Shown: positions 34,038 through 42,894, counted from the first letter of the stretch. The stretch: 51,432 nt of DNA from Paludibacteraceae bacterium (GCA_029974315.1 JARKSE010000157.1:1-51432), one strand, 5' to 3'. Notes: generated from the sequence alone by a model not told the origin. Made by a program: numbers and translations.

Positions 34038-34802
34038 ATGAATTTAAATTTCAATACAAAATTAGCACAAGGTTATTCAAGCAATGCTCAAATTGCAAGA
34101 GTTTTGACAGAAAATTGGGTTAAAGAAAATTCATTTTGTCCTTGCTGTGGAAATATTTATCTTAATGATTTTGAAAACAATAGACCTGTAGCTGATTTCT
34201 ATTGTGATAAATGCAAAGAAGAATTTGAACTTAAAAGTAAAAATGGGTTATTTTCAAATACAATTACTGATGGTGCTTATTCAACTATGATAGAGAGGAT
34301 AAACTCAAATCAAAACCCGAATTTCTTTTTCTTAACATATTCAAAACAGTTCTCTGTTAACAATTTTCTATTAATCCCTAATCATTTTTTCACACCTAAT
34401 ATAATTAAAAAACGAAAACCCTTATCTGACAATGCTAGAAGGGCTGGTTGGATTGGATGTAATGTTGATATTTCAAATATTCCTGAAAGTGGAAAGATTT
34501 TTATTATTAAAAATCAAAAAGAAGTTGAAAAGCAACATGTTATTGACAATTATTGTAGAACAAAATCTATTAAGACGACTAACATTGAAAGCAGAGGTTG
34601 GGTAATGGACGTTTTAAATTGTATTGATAGAATTGATACTGTTGATTTTTCTTTAAATCAAGTATATCAATTTGAAAGAGAGTTACAATTAAAACACCCA
34701 GAAAATAAATTTGTAAAAGATAAAATTCGCCAACAATTACAATATTTACGAGATAAAGGTTTTATTAATTTTACTACGCGTGGAAACTATCGGAAAGTAT
34801 AA
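34038..34802 (+). CDS. DpnI-type methyl-directed restriction endonuclease
   Basis: A 254-aa homologue of DpnI, which cuts GATC only when its adenine is methylated. I start at ATG 34038 instead of the TTG at 34029. This gives the same length as DpnI, and motif positions coincide: zinc cysteines 34, 37, 56 and 59 (CPCC; CDKC), and PD-(D/E)xK residues Asp53, Glu64 and Lys66 (RPVADFYC then FELKSKNG). NPNFFFLTYSKQF, RRAGWIGCN and the C-terminal winged-helix KIRQQLQYLRDKGFI, which reads methyl-adenine, are also conserved. It defends against Dam-methylated phage or plasmid DNA. The host must lack GATC adenine methylation. AT-rich composition suggests transfer. Confidence 0.95.
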   Translation: MNLNFNTKLAQGYSSNAQIARVLTENWVKENSFCPCCGNIYLNDFENNRPVADFYCDKCKEEFELKSKNGLFSNTITDGAYSTMIERINSNQNPNFFFLTYSKQFSVNNFLLIPNHFFTPNIIKKRKPLSDNARRAGWIGCNVDISNIPESGKIFIIKNQKEVEKQHVIDNYCRTKSIKTTNIESRGWVMDVLNCIDRIDTVDFSLNQVYQFERELQLKHPENKFVKDKIRQQLQYLRDKGFINFTTRGNYRKV

Positions 34803-34874
34803 TTTTAAAAATTTAATTTTTGATCAAAAAAGTTATAAGTTGATCTATTTCAACTATATATAATTCATATATAC

Positions 34875-34882
34875 TATCTTTG
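34875..34882 (+). promoter_or_regulatory. Promoter -7 element for the DpnD-like gene
   Basis: TATCTTTG, 19 nt before the ATG at 34902. No good -33 element seen at standard spacing. Confidence 0.5.
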
Positions 34883-34901
34883 CAATAAAAATAATGTATG
34901 T

Positions 34902-35237
34902 ATGGCAAATAAATTGTATAAAATTGAAATAATTGAAACCTTGTGTAGAGTTATCAAATTAAAGGCTACATCTTTTGAAGATGCATTAACAGAGGTCAAA
35001 CACAGATATAAGACTTGTCAAATTGTATTAGATTCTAATGATTTTGCATTTGTTTCATTTCAGGAAATAAACAAACAAAGTATTGAGGATGAAAAAAATA
35101 AGTTGGCTTTAGAAATAATTGATTATTTGTACGAAGATGAAAAAAAACATTTTGACGAGTCTATTGCCATTGCCAAGAATAATCATGTATTTAGCAAATT
35201 AGAAAAACTTAAAAATATAATCGAAAATTGTAATTAA
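34902..35237 (+). CDS. DpnD/PcfM-family protein
   Basis: A 111-aa protein. Residues 1-50 (YKIEIIETLCRVIKLKA, then CQIVLDSNDFAFVSF) match the small DpnD/PcfM domain found beside DpnI in Streptococcus. The C-terminal half is helical and charged. In the original DpnI locus the second gene, dpnD, has no known activity. Keeping this pair in a distant phylum suggests they travel and act together. It is separated from the DpnI gene by 99 nt with its own -7 element, so it could be regulated independently. Confidence 0.8.
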   Translation: MANKLYKIEIIETLCRVIKLKATSFEDALTEVKHRYKTCQIVLDSNDFAFVSFQEINKQSIEDEKNKLALEIIDYLYEDEKKHFDESIAIAKNNHVFSKLEKLKNIIENCN

Positions 35238-35244
35238 GTTCGAT

Positions 35245-35676
35245 ATGATTTTTTCCGACCCTCCGTATTTCTTGTCAAATGGTGGAACTCAAATGAAAGA
35301 TGTTTGGCATTTACCCGCTATCGCTCGTTGGGAAAAATCATGTGGAAAACATCCTACTCAAAAACCTCTTGCGTTGCTAACCCGAATAATATTATCATCT
35401 ACACGAAAAGGTGCTTGGATTCTTGACCCTTTTACAGGTAGCAGTACAACAGGAATAGCAGCAAATCTAGTAAATAGAAAATTTCTAGGTATCGACAGAG
35501 AAGAAGATTTTCTAACGATATCACGAAATAGAAAGTTAGAAATTGAAGACACTCACATTCTTGATACTTACAAAAAAAAGTTAGGAGGATTTGATACTAA
35601 AAATCAGTTAGAATTATTTTTAGCAAAAGAACCAGAAATTGAATACGAAAGAAGTTTAAATTTCGACAGTAAATAA
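35245..35676 (+). pseudogene. Relic of a DpnA-like DNA adenine methyltransferase (N-terminus and central part deleted)
   Basis: The 143-aa frame begins MIFSDPPYFLSNGG, the catalytic DPPY region of DpnA-type beta-class methyltransferases, and then jumps straight to QMKDVW and GKHPTQKP, which lie over 100 residues apart in the intact family. The C-terminal SAM-binding part is complete (ILDPFTGSSTTG, residues 59-70). The N-terminus is also missing: the frame opens 8 nt after the dpnD-like stop. The target-recognition portion is gone, so GATC methylation is not expected. It remains in frame, so a truncated protein may still be made. Intact lengths are recalled from family knowledge, not aligned here. 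Confidence 0.82.
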
Positions 35677-35691
35677 ATCCATACCAAAACT

Positions 35692-35719
35692 AAAAAAAGA
35701 GGCTTTCGCCTCTTTTTTT
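35692..35719. terminator. Bidirectional terminator between the DpnI cassette and speB
   Basis: GAGGC-TTTC-GCCTC with an A-tract before and a seven-T tract after; functional for both converging transcripts. Confidence 0.85.
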
Positions 35720-35724
35720 ATAAG

Positions 35725-36591
35725 TTATTTCTGGTTATATTTTTTCAGAAATTTATACGTCATCAATTGGTACGCTAACCGAGCTGCCAAATAGTCGGAC
35801 GCTTTTTGATTAGGATTGGGGCACAACTCCACAACATCAAAACCTACCACGTTAAAGCGTTTAAACACACGGCGCAAGAAACGTAAGACTTGGAAATATT
35901 GTAAACCACCCGGTTCTGGTGTTCCGGTTGATGGAACAATAGCTGGATCGAACACATCTAAATCAATAGTAAGATAGATGTTTTCGCTCAACGTATCAAA
36001 TGCTTCCATTTGCCATCTGTTTTCGTGATCAAAAAAGATGTCGCGCGCCCAGAAAATACGGCTTGGATCATAAATTTTCGTCTCTTCAACCGACATACTC
36101 CGAATACCCACTTGTGTAATAGGCGCCACCTGTTTAGCTTGATTCATCACACATGCGTGATTCAACTCCGAACCTTCGTAAGATTTTCGCAAATCGGCAT
36201 GCGCATCAAGCTGCAAAACAGTCATATTTTTAAAACGTTTAGCTGCTGCACGAATAGCGCCAATGCTCACCGTGTGATTTCCACCAATAGTAACGGGGAA
36301 TTTTTCTTCGTCAAACAGTTGCCCTACACGTTGCTCTACAGCAGAACAAAGAGACTCTGGTGTTTCCACCTCTGTTACTGCTGCCGCAGTATGAATACCG
36401 TGCTTGTACACTTCGGTTTGGGTTTCAGTATCATACCATTCCAACTGAACCGATGCTTCCAATAGCGCTTCGGGACCTTTGTCAGCACCACGAACCCAAC
36501 TACTTGTTGAATCATAAGGAACGGGTAAAACGACAATTTTAGCACTGTCGTAGTCAGCATATTTGCCTGTAAGTCCTGCAAAATTTTCCAT
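35725..36591 (-). CDS. speB: Agmatinase (ureohydrolase family)
   Basis: A 288-aa binuclear-manganese ureohydrolase that turns agmatine into putrescine and urea. Metal ligands are visible: His106 (GGNH), Asp129, His131 and Asp133 (LDAHAD), and Asp210/Asp212 (TIDLDVFDP). Length is typical of SpeB. The family also holds related guanidino-hydrolases, so substrate is likely but not certain. It ends beside the bidirectional terminator and lies 64 nt downstream of the THUMP methyltransferase gene. Confidence 0.9.
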   Translation of the reverse strand: MENFAGLTGKYADYDSAKIVVLPVPYDSTSSWVRGADKGPEALLEASVQLEWYDTETQTEVYKHGIHTAAAVTEVETPESLCSAVEQRVGQLFDEEKFPVTIGGNHTVSIGAIRAAAKRFKNMTVLQLDAHADLRKSYEGSELNHACVMNQAKQVAPITQVGIRSMSVEETKIYDPSRIFWARDIFFDHENRWQMEAFDTLSENIYLTIDLDVFDPAIVPSTGTPEPGGLQYFQVLRFLRRVFKRFNVVGFDVVELCPNPNQKASDYLAARLAYQLMTYKFLKKYNQK

Positions 36592-36655
36592 AATAGTATT
36601 GTTTTAAGGTCTATTTTATGTTAATTATTGAAGCAAAAATTATTCCAAATTCAAA

Positions 36656-37837
36656 TCATTTTTCACTACTTCTACGATCCTTTTTTTTCGCCACAAAATC
36701 GTTGCGTTTACCACGGAACAACTCATATTTCCAAAACTCACAATCGAGTGCGCCATTAAGCAATTTCACTTTCTCCGATGGTCGTAATCCCACACGCTGC
36801 AAACAGCTAATGTGCGAAGAAATAACCCACGCCGTAGAGCCCGTAAATTTATGTTTTAACGTGTCGCCCAATTGTGCGTATAAGCCAAATAAATCGTCTG
36901 ACAAAATTCGTTCACCATACGGTGGATTGGTTACAACTAACGTTTTTTCTGTTTGCACTTCCCAGTCGGCAACAGAACGCTGTTCTACTGTAATATATTT
37001 GGTAAGACCTGCGGCTTTAATGTTTTCTTGTGCGATTTTCACTGCGCGTGGCGACACATCAGCACCCCTAATTTTAAACTTAAACGGACGCTCTAAACTA
37101 TCATCGTTATACAATTCTTCAAACAGTTCTTTATCGAAATCCTTCCACTTCTCAAATGCTAATGATTGACGATAGATACAAGGCGGAATATTCAAAGCAA
37201 TCAAAGCTGCCTCAATCAAAAATGTACCGGAACCACACATCGGGTCGACAAAATCAGACTGTCCCTCCCAACCAGCCAAAAGCAACATCCCCGCAGCTAA
37301 AGCCTCATTGATAGGCGCTTCGGTTTGTGCATCACGATACCCACGTTTGTGCAACGAATCACCAGAGCTATCCAAAGAGATTGTGCATTGCGTATGCGAA
37401 ATATGAACGTTTAAAAAAAGATCTGGATTATCTAAGCGAATCGATGGGCGTTTGTTTTCACGCTCCATAAACCAATCGGCAATAGCATCTTTAACACGAT
37501 AAGTAACAAATTTAGAATGGCGAAACTCTTCCGAAAAGACTGTGGCATCAATAGCAAACGTTTGCTTCACATCGAGGTACTGACTCCAATCAATCGATTT
37601 TACTTGTGCGTACACTTCATCGGCATTGTTGGCTCTAAACGAGGCAATTGGCTTTAAAATACGCGATGCTGTTCGACAATAGAGATTGGCTTTGTAGAGT
37701 AAGCGTTTATCACCCGTAAAATGCACTACACGTCGCTCTATCGACACATTGTTAGCACCTAAATTGACCAATTCTTTAGCTAAAACTTCCTCCAAGCCTC
37801 GGAACGTTTTGGCCGCCATTTGAAATTCTTGTTGCAT
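36656..37837 (-). CDS. THUMP-domain SAM-dependent RNA methyltransferase (RlmL-N/YpsC-like)
   Basis: A 393-aa RNA N2-guanine methyltransferase-like protein. The N-terminal ~160 residues form a ferredoxin-like plus THUMP RNA-binding unit (FRGLEEVLAKELVNLGA). The C-terminal half has the SAM pocket (DFVDPMCGSGTFLIEAAL), the IRGADVSPRAVKIA segment and the catalytic VTNPPYGERI. Bacteroidota proteins of this kind are often misnamed DNA methylases. The target is probably 23S rRNA (G2445-type). Ends in a basic tail. It starts 24 nt after the cysE stop, in the minus-strand run from ctpA. Confidence 0.88.
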   Translation of the reverse strand: MQQEFQMAAKTFRGLEEVLAKELVNLGANNVSIERRVVHFTGDKRLLYKANLYCRTASRILKPIASFRANNADEVYAQVKSIDWSQYLDVKQTFAIDATVFSEEFRHSKFVTYRVKDAIADWFMERENKRPSIRLDNPDLFLNVHISHTQCTISLDSSGDSLHKRGYRDAQTEAPINEALAAGMLLLAGWEGQSDFVDPMCGSGTFLIEAALIALNIPPCIYRQSLAFEKWKDFDKELFEELYNDDSLERPFKFKIRGADVSPRAVKIAQENIKAAGLTKYITVEQRSVADWEVQTEKTLVVTNPPYGERILSDDLFGLYAQLGDTLKHKFTGSTAWVISSHISCLQRVGLRPSEKVKLLNGALDCEFWKYELFRGKRNDFVAKKKDRRSSEK

Positions 37838-37861
37838 CTTCTTCTAAAACAAAACGTAAAA

Positions 37862-38740
37862 CTATAATTTCCCTTTTTGTGAAATTTTACCATTGGTAGG
37901 CACATCTGTGTCCACCCACACGTTACCACCAATAATAGCATTTTTACCAATAGTAATGCGCCCTAAAATAGTGGAATTAGAGTAGATGATGACATTGTCC
38001 TCAATGACCGGATGACGAGCAATACCTTTGATAGGATTTCCATTTTCATCTAGTGGAAAACTTTTAGCTCCCAGTGTTACACCTTGATATATTTTGACAT
38101 GATTACCAATGATTGAGGTCTCGCCAATCACCGTACCCGTACCGTGATCAATTGTAAAATAGTTACCTATTGTCGCTCCAGGGTGAATATCGATGCCTGT
38201 TTCAGAATGCGCCAATTCGGTAATAATACGTGGAATAAGCGGAACACCCAATATTAACAATTCATGTGCAATTCGGTAATTAGTAATAGCTCGAATTACA
38301 GGATAGCAGAAAATAACTTCCATACAACTTTGCGCTGCTGGATCGCCCTTATAAGTAGCCTCCACATCGGTGCCAAGTTGTGCTCTCAATTCCGGTAAGC
38401 GAGCTATAAATTTGATAGTTATTTCTTTAGCTTGTTTACGAGCCTCCTTCAAATTGATAGAGTGATCAGTAAAACAAATACCCGCATAAATCTGCTCTGC
38501 AAGTAATTTATTGAGCTCTTCTACACGCACACCTATTTGGTACTGAATCATTTGTGGATTGACTACTAACGAACCGAAATAACCAGGGAATAAAATACTA
38601 CGTAACATATCAACAATTTCTCCTAACACTGTAGTGTTTGGTATAGGTGCATCTATATTTTGTTGATAGCACAACGCTTGGCAATTATCCATATTCGATA
38701 ATTCAGCAATGGCTTTTTTCATAACGTCATGTTGTGTCAT
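37862..38740 (-). CDS. cysE: Serine O-acetyltransferase
   Basis: A 292-aa hexapeptide-repeat acyltransferase that acetylates serine with acetyl-CoA, the first step of cysteine synthesis. An N-terminal helical region (1-175) precedes left-handed beta-helix turns: TGIDIHPGATIG, IDHGTGTVIGETSIIGNHVK and HPVIEDNVIIYSNSTILG. The His residues of DIHPG and IDHG fit the active site. It matches the longer Bacteroidota form with an extended N-terminus. The cognate cysteine synthase is not nearby. Confidence 0.92.
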   Translation of the reverse strand: MTQHDVMKKAIAELSNMDNCQALCYQQNIDAPIPNTTVLGEIVDMLRSILFPGYFGSLVVNPQMIQYQIGVRVEELNKLLAEQIYAGICFTDHSINLKEARKQAKEITIKFIARLPELRAQLGTDVEATYKGDPAAQSCMEVIFCYPVIRAITNYRIAHELLILGVPLIPRIITELAHSETGIDIHPGATIGNYFTIDHGTGTVIGETSIIGNHVKIYQGVTLGAKSFPLDENGNPIKGIARHPVIEDNVIIYSNSTILGRITIGKNAIIGGNVWVDTDVPTNGKISQKGKL

Positions 38741-38763
38741 AACTATAATGATTTAATTGATTT

Positions 38764-39276
38764 CTATAACTTTTGAATGGCTGTAATTGCTTGATGTAAA
38801 CGCTCTTTTCCTAAACCTCCAATTGCAACACATGCCCTGCCTAACATCTCCAATTCTCGCTGATACCACTCATACAAATAATCACGTAGTTCTGGATTTT
38901 CACGCACTGGATCATACTCCCATGGAATATCAGGTTTGCATAGTAAATATAAATCCACTTCAGATGATTCCAAAGCCGATTGTAACCAGTCTGGAGTACG
39001 ATTAAATTTGTGCAAAAACCATACTTTAGTAATGACTAAGTCGGTATCGAAAAACAGATATTTTGCATTAGCATAAAGCTGTGGTGCTTCTTGTTGTTCA
39101 CGGAGTTGCTGACGCGCAATCAATTCTACGTCGTCATAAGTATAATCGCGGTTTAACGCTTCCATATACTCACGCGCATATTCTGGAATCCACGGTTCGG
39201 AAAAATGGCTGCTCAATGCACGACACAAATCTGTTTTTCCAGTCGATTCTGGTCCTAAAATAACTATCTTTTTCAC
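38764..39276 (-). CDS. Nicotinamide-riboside kinase-like ATPase (NadR C-terminal domain family)
   Basis: A 170-aa P-loop protein. I use GTG 39276, whose bases overlap the ctpA stop (GTGA); a TTG at 39306 would lie inside ctpA. Motifs are GPESTGKTDLCRALS (Walker A), WIPEYAREYMEAL, LFFDTDLVITKVW (Walker B) and DIPWEYDPVREN. These match the ribosylnicotinamide kinase part of NadR, without the adenylyltransferase or HTH domains. It would phosphorylate nicotinamide riboside for NAD salvage. Translational coupling with ctpA is likely. Confidence 0.87.
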   Translation of the reverse strand: MKKIVILGPESTGKTDLCRALSSHFSEPWIPEYAREYMEALNRDYTYDDVELIARQQLREQQEAPQLYANAKYLFFDTDLVITKVWFLHKFNRTPDWLQSALESSEVDLYLLCKPDIPWEYDPVRENPELRDYLYEWYQRELEMLGRACVAIGGLGKERLHQAITAIQKL

Positions 39277-40877
39277 CGTTTTGTATTCTTCTCCAATTGC
39301 GCCCAAATGGCTTTATAATCGTTCAATACTTCAATAGCTTTTTGCACCATGACATCATTACTATTCATAACCTTAAAATAGTCCGTATTACTAAAAATAT
39401 CACGTGCTATTAACGCTTTTAACTGCAAACACATCAATGGTTTTGATGTTTCAAACTCTTCAGCATTCAAAGTAACACCTGCTTTTGTTCCGTTTTCAAC
39501 CAAAGCTTTTAATAACTGTTCATCCACTTCAAAACCTTTTTGATACGCATCAAACGACTTATATTTCTTAACCAATGTTGAACGATTTTTCTCTACAAAT
39601 TCCACTACTGTTTTATTCAACACACCTTTCGCCACAATGTTACGATGATATGCAGTAAACTTAGTCGTGTCAAGCGGAATAAAAATATCGGGCATAATAC
39701 CGCCACCGCCGTATACCGTGCGCCCTAAACGCAATGTTTGATGACGCAGCGAATCTGGAAACTGGATACTGTCAGCATGTTGTAATTCTCCGTGATTGTA
39801 GCGCTCAATCAAATCTTTTTGATATTTATTGGCTCCGTCTGCATACGACTTTTGAATATTACGACCGCTTGGCGTGTAGTAGCGAGCGACAGTTAAACGC
39901 ATCATCGATCCATCTAATAATGGAACTGGACGTTGCACCAATCCTTTACCAAACGTGCGTCGGCCAATAATTATAGCACGATCCCAGTCTTGCAATGCAC
40001 CCGACACAATTTCGCTAGCCGAAGCAGAATACTCATCAACTAAAACAACAACATCTGTATTTTCAAATGAACCAAAAGCTGTAGCTCGAGCCGTAGTTTT
40101 TGGCAAATTCAACCCTTTAGTGTAAACAATTGTTTTGTTAGCGCTCAAAAACTCATCAGACAACTTCACCGCCGCATCAAGCACGCCACCACCATTGCCT
40201 TGTAAGTCGAGAATCAACTGTTTCATACCTTGCTTACTCAACACCTTCATTGCTTTATGAAACTCGCTCATCGTGGTGTTCGAAAAACTATTCAATTTCA
40301 CATAACCAATGGTGGGTGTAATCATATAAGCGGCATCAAGCGAATAAATTGGAATTTTTCCACGGGTAATTACAAAATCAATGAGCGATGTTACACCGGC
40401 ACGCTTTATTTTAACCGCCACATCGGTACCACTTTTACCACGCAACAGTTTCATAATATCAGAATTTGGTTTTTTTACACCAGCAATCGTTATTCCATCT
40501 ACTTCTATCATACGATCACCAGGTAACACACCCACTTTTTCAGCAGGACAGCCCGATATGGTTTGCACTACAAATAGTGTATCGCTCAGCATTTGAAACT
40601 GTATTCCAATACCCTCAAAACTTCCTTCTACGCTTTCGTTCATGCGTTGAACTTCTTTGGCTGGAATATACGTAGAATGTGGATCTAATTCTGATAACAT
40701 GCCTTCAATAGCGTCCTCCACCAAATCATCAACCTTTACAGAATCCACATACATATTGCTAATAGCGTAAAGTGTTTGTTGTAACTTTTGTAATTGCAAC
40801 ACAGAAACATCACGTTGCGCCGTAGCAAAAGATACAACTAACACGCATACAAACAAGACTATAAGATTTCTCGTCAT
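39273..40877 (-). CDS. S41-family C-terminal processing peptidase
   Basis: A 534-aa tail-specific serine protease with a signal peptide (ending VSFATAQ), so periplasmic. A PDZ domain occupies roughly residues 85-165 (GIGIQFQ; VLPGDRMIEVDG). The catalytic Ser lies in EYSASASE (282-289) and the partner Lys is Lys311 in FGKG. The C-terminal ~200 residues (from NTKLV-like helices onward) form an extra helical domain usual in Bacteroidota CtpA. It probably trims or degrades envelope proteins. It is first in a minus-strand run with the NR-kinase and cysE genes. Confidence 0.93.
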   Translation of the reverse strand: MTRNLIVLFVCVLVVSFATAQRDVSVLQLQKLQQTLYAISNMYVDSVKVDDLVEDAIEGMLSELDPHSTYIPAKEVQRMNESVEGSFEGIGIQFQMLSDTLFVVQTISGCPAEKVGVLPGDRMIEVDGITIAGVKKPNSDIMKLLRGKSGTDVAVKIKRAGVTSLIDFVITRGKIPIYSLDAAYMITPTIGYVKLNSFSNTTMSEFHKAMKVLSKQGMKQLILDLQGNGGGVLDAAVKLSDEFLSANKTIVYTKGLNLPKTTARATAFGSFENTDVVVLVDEYSASASEIVSGALQDWDRAIIIGRRTFGKGLVQRPVPLLDGSMMRLTVARYYTPSGRNIQKSYADGANKYQKDLIERYNHGELQHADSIQFPDSLRHQTLRLGRTVYGGGGIMPDIFIPLDTTKFTAYHRNIVAKGVLNKTVVEFVEKNRSTLVKKYKSFDAYQKGFEVDEQLLKALVENGTKAGVTLNAEEFETSKPLMCLQLKALIARDIFSNTDYFKVMNSNDVMVQKAIEVLNDYKAIWAQLEKNTKR

Positions 40878-40907
40878 GATCTATTTTTTTGTTTTAAATA
40901 TAAGCGT

Positions 40908-40915
40908 CAAAGTTA
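40908..40915 (-). promoter_or_regulatory. Promoter -7 element for the ctpA gene run
   Basis: TAACTTTG on the minus strand, 30 nt before the ATG. Confidence 0.55.
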
Positions 40916-40999
40916 ATCAAAATTTATAATTCTCGAAACTAATTGATTTTTTGAAAAAAACAGCGTGCAAACTCATTTTTACGATACAAAAAATAAACG

Positions 41000-41007
41000 T
41001 ACCTTTG
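41000..41007 (+). promoter_or_regulatory. Promoter -7 element for thiL
   Basis: TACCTTTG, 39 nt before the thiL ATG; a T-tract occupies the -33 position. Confidence 0.55.
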
Positions 41008-41046
41008 TAGCCTCATTTCGTAGGCTCACTATCTCATTTTCAACTT

Positions 41047-42105
41047 ATGAAAGAACAAACAGAAGAAAAACTAACGCTTGAATCCTTAGGCGAATTTGGA
41101 CTCATCAAGCACCTTACTAAATCCATCAAACTTAAAAATAAATCTTCGCTCAAAGGAGTTGGCGACGATGCTGCTGTGCTCGATTTTGGTCAGAAAAAAG
41201 CATTAGTAACAACCGACATTTTACTCGAAGGTATTCATTTCGATCTTACTTACACGCCACTAAAACATTTAGGTTACAAAGCCGCCATGGTCAATTTTTC
41301 TGACATTTGTGCCATGAACGGCATACCAACTCAACTCCTTGTTTCTATTGGTGTTTCCCAACGTTTTGCATTAGAACAAATAGAAGAAGTTTATGCCGGT
41401 ATTCACACCGCTTGCGAACAATATCATGTAGATTTAGTTGGCGGCGACACCACTTCCTCACTTACCGGTTTAACTTTAAGTCTCACCTGTTTAGGCGAGG
41501 CCGACGAAAATAAAATTGTTTATCGTAATGGAGCCAAAGTTAACGACTTAATCTGTGTTACAGGCGATCTTGGTGCTGCCTATGCGGGTTTACAATTGTT
41601 AGAACGTGAAAAATTAGTATTTCAAGGTCAACAAGATCCAGCATTCCAGCCCGATTTTGCAGGTAAAGAATACATACTTGAACGTCAATTAAAACCAGAA
41701 GCACGCAAAGATATTATTGAAAATTTAGCCAAAGCAAAGATTCTCCCCACAGCTATGATAGACGTGTCCGATGGCTTATCTTCGGAACTATTACACATTT
41801 GCACACAAAGCAATGTGGGTTGTCGTATTTACGAAGAAAAATTGCCTATCGATTACATCACCGCTACCATGTGCGAAGAGTTTAACCTTAACCTCACTAC
41901 TGCGGCACTCAATGGCGGTGAAGATTACGAACTTTTGTTTACCGTTCCACTCGCTTTACACGATGCGGTAAAAGCATTAGACAACGTACATATTATTGGT
42001 CATATTACCGACGTTTCAGAAGGTTTAGCACTCATCACACGCGACGGACAAGAATTTACAATTCAAGCACAAGGTTGGACCGCTTTTGCACATGAGCAAA
42101 AATAA
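41047..42105 (+). CDS. thiL: Thiamine-monophosphate kinase
   Basis: A 352-aa PurM-like ATP enzyme that makes thiamine diphosphate from thiamine monophosphate. Motifs are GEFGLIKHL, GVGDDAAVLDFG, TTDILLEGIHFDL, VGGDTTSS, DVSDGLSSELLHI and NGGEDYELLFTVP, all family signatures with Asp/Glu metal ligands. No riboswitch is seen before it. It ends 5 nt before the -7 element of rpiB. Confidence 0.95.
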   Translation: MKEQTEEKLTLESLGEFGLIKHLTKSIKLKNKSSLKGVGDDAAVLDFGQKKALVTTDILLEGIHFDLTYTPLKHLGYKAAMVNFSDICAMNGIPTQLLVSIGVSQRFALEQIEEVYAGIHTACEQYHVDLVGGDTTSSLTGLTLSLTCLGEADENKIVYRNGAKVNDLICVTGDLGAAYAGLQLLEREKLVFQGQQDPAFQPDFAGKEYILERQLKPEARKDIIENLAKAKILPTAMIDVSDGLSSELLHICTQSNVGCRIYEEKLPIDYITATMCEEFNLNLTTAALNGGEDYELLFTVPLALHDAVKALDNVHIIGHITDVSEGLALITRDGQEFTIQAQGWTAFAHEQK

Positions 42106-42110
42106 ATGTG

Positions 42111-42118
42111 TATCTTTG
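42111..42118 (+). promoter_or_regulatory. Promoter -7 element for rpiB
   Basis: TATCTTTG just after the thiL stop, with TTTG at 42085-42088 inside thiL (22-nt spacer). Confidence 0.55.
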
Positions 42119-42153
42119 CACACAGAATTTATATAACATCAAAAACAAAAAAT

Positions 42154-42606
42154 ATGAAACCTTTACATCATCTCTCTATTGGTATTGCTTCTGACCATGC
42201 TGGCTACAAACTTAAATCTGCTATTATCAAACTTTTAGAAACACGCGTAGCTAATGTTTATGATTATGGCACACACAGCACCGATAGTTGTGACTATGCC
42301 GATTTTGCGCATCCGCTGGCAAGCGCGGTAGAAAATTCGGCTTGCGATTTTGGTATTGCTATTTGTGGTAGTGGCAACGGCATTACTATGACAGTAAATA
42401 AACATCAAGGCATACGCGCTGCACTTTGTTGGAACGAAGAATTAGCTGCATTAGCACGCCAACACAACAACGCTAACATACTGTCGTTGCCTGCTCGCTT
42501 CATTTCACAAGAGCTCGCCTTTAAACTGGTTGAAATATTTTTAACAACTGATTTTGAAGGTGGCCGTCATGAGGCTAGAATTCAAAAAATTCCTGTTCAA
42601 AAATAA
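42154..42606 (+). CDS. rpiB: Ribose 5-phosphate isomerase B
   Basis: A 150-aa LacAB/RpiB sugar-phosphate isomerase. The start is ATG 42154: a frame from 42106 would begin before the promoter element at 42111 and adds an unconserved extension. Motifs are GIASDHAGYKLK, YGTHSTDSCDYADFAHP, AICGSGNGITMTVNK (phosphate loop) and NANILSLPARF. It interconverts ribose 5-phosphate and ribulose 5-phosphate in the pentose pathway. Confidence 0.95.
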   Translation: MKPLHHLSIGIASDHAGYKLKSAIIKLLETRVANVYDYGTHSTDSCDYADFAHPLASAVENSACDFGIAICGSGNGITMTVNKHQGIRAALCWNEELAALARQHNNANILSLPARFISQELAFKLVEIFLTTDFEGGRHEARIQKIPVQK

Positions 42607-42622
42607 TTTTTCACAAAGAGAG

Positions 42623-42653
42623 TTGCAAGAATCAAAAAGATTGAATATCTTTG
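42623..42653 (+). promoter_or_regulatory. Promoter for rpsU
   Basis: TTG (42623-42625), 20-nt spacer, TATCTTTG (42646-42653), 49 nt before the ATG. Confidence 0.65.
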
Positions 42654-42702
42654 CGCCCCGATATAAACGTATTTAAATATCAATTTATATAACCTCAATA
42701 AC

Positions 42703-42894
42703 ATGATTGTAGTTCCTGTAAAAGAGGGCGAAAACATTGAAAGAGCCCTAAAAAAATTCAAACGTAAATTTGAAAAAACTGGCGTAGTAAAAGAACTTCG
42801 TCGTCGTCAACAATTTGACAAACCTTCTGTCCTGAAAAGAAAACAGAAGCAACGCGCTATTTACGTTCAACAACTGCAACAACAAGAAGATTAA
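42703..42894 (+). CDS. rpsU: 30S ribosomal protein S21
   Basis: A 63-aa basic protein beginning MIVVPVKEGENIERALKKFK with the RRQQFDKPSVLKRKQKQRA block typical of bS21. It sits at the 30S platform near the anti-Shine-Dalgarno region and helps mRNA binding. It is followed by xerC and hpf, the usual Bacteroidota order. Confidence 0.96.
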   Translation: MIVVPVKEGENIERALKKFKRKFEKTGVVKELRRRQQFDKPSVLKRKQKQRAIYVQQLQQQED

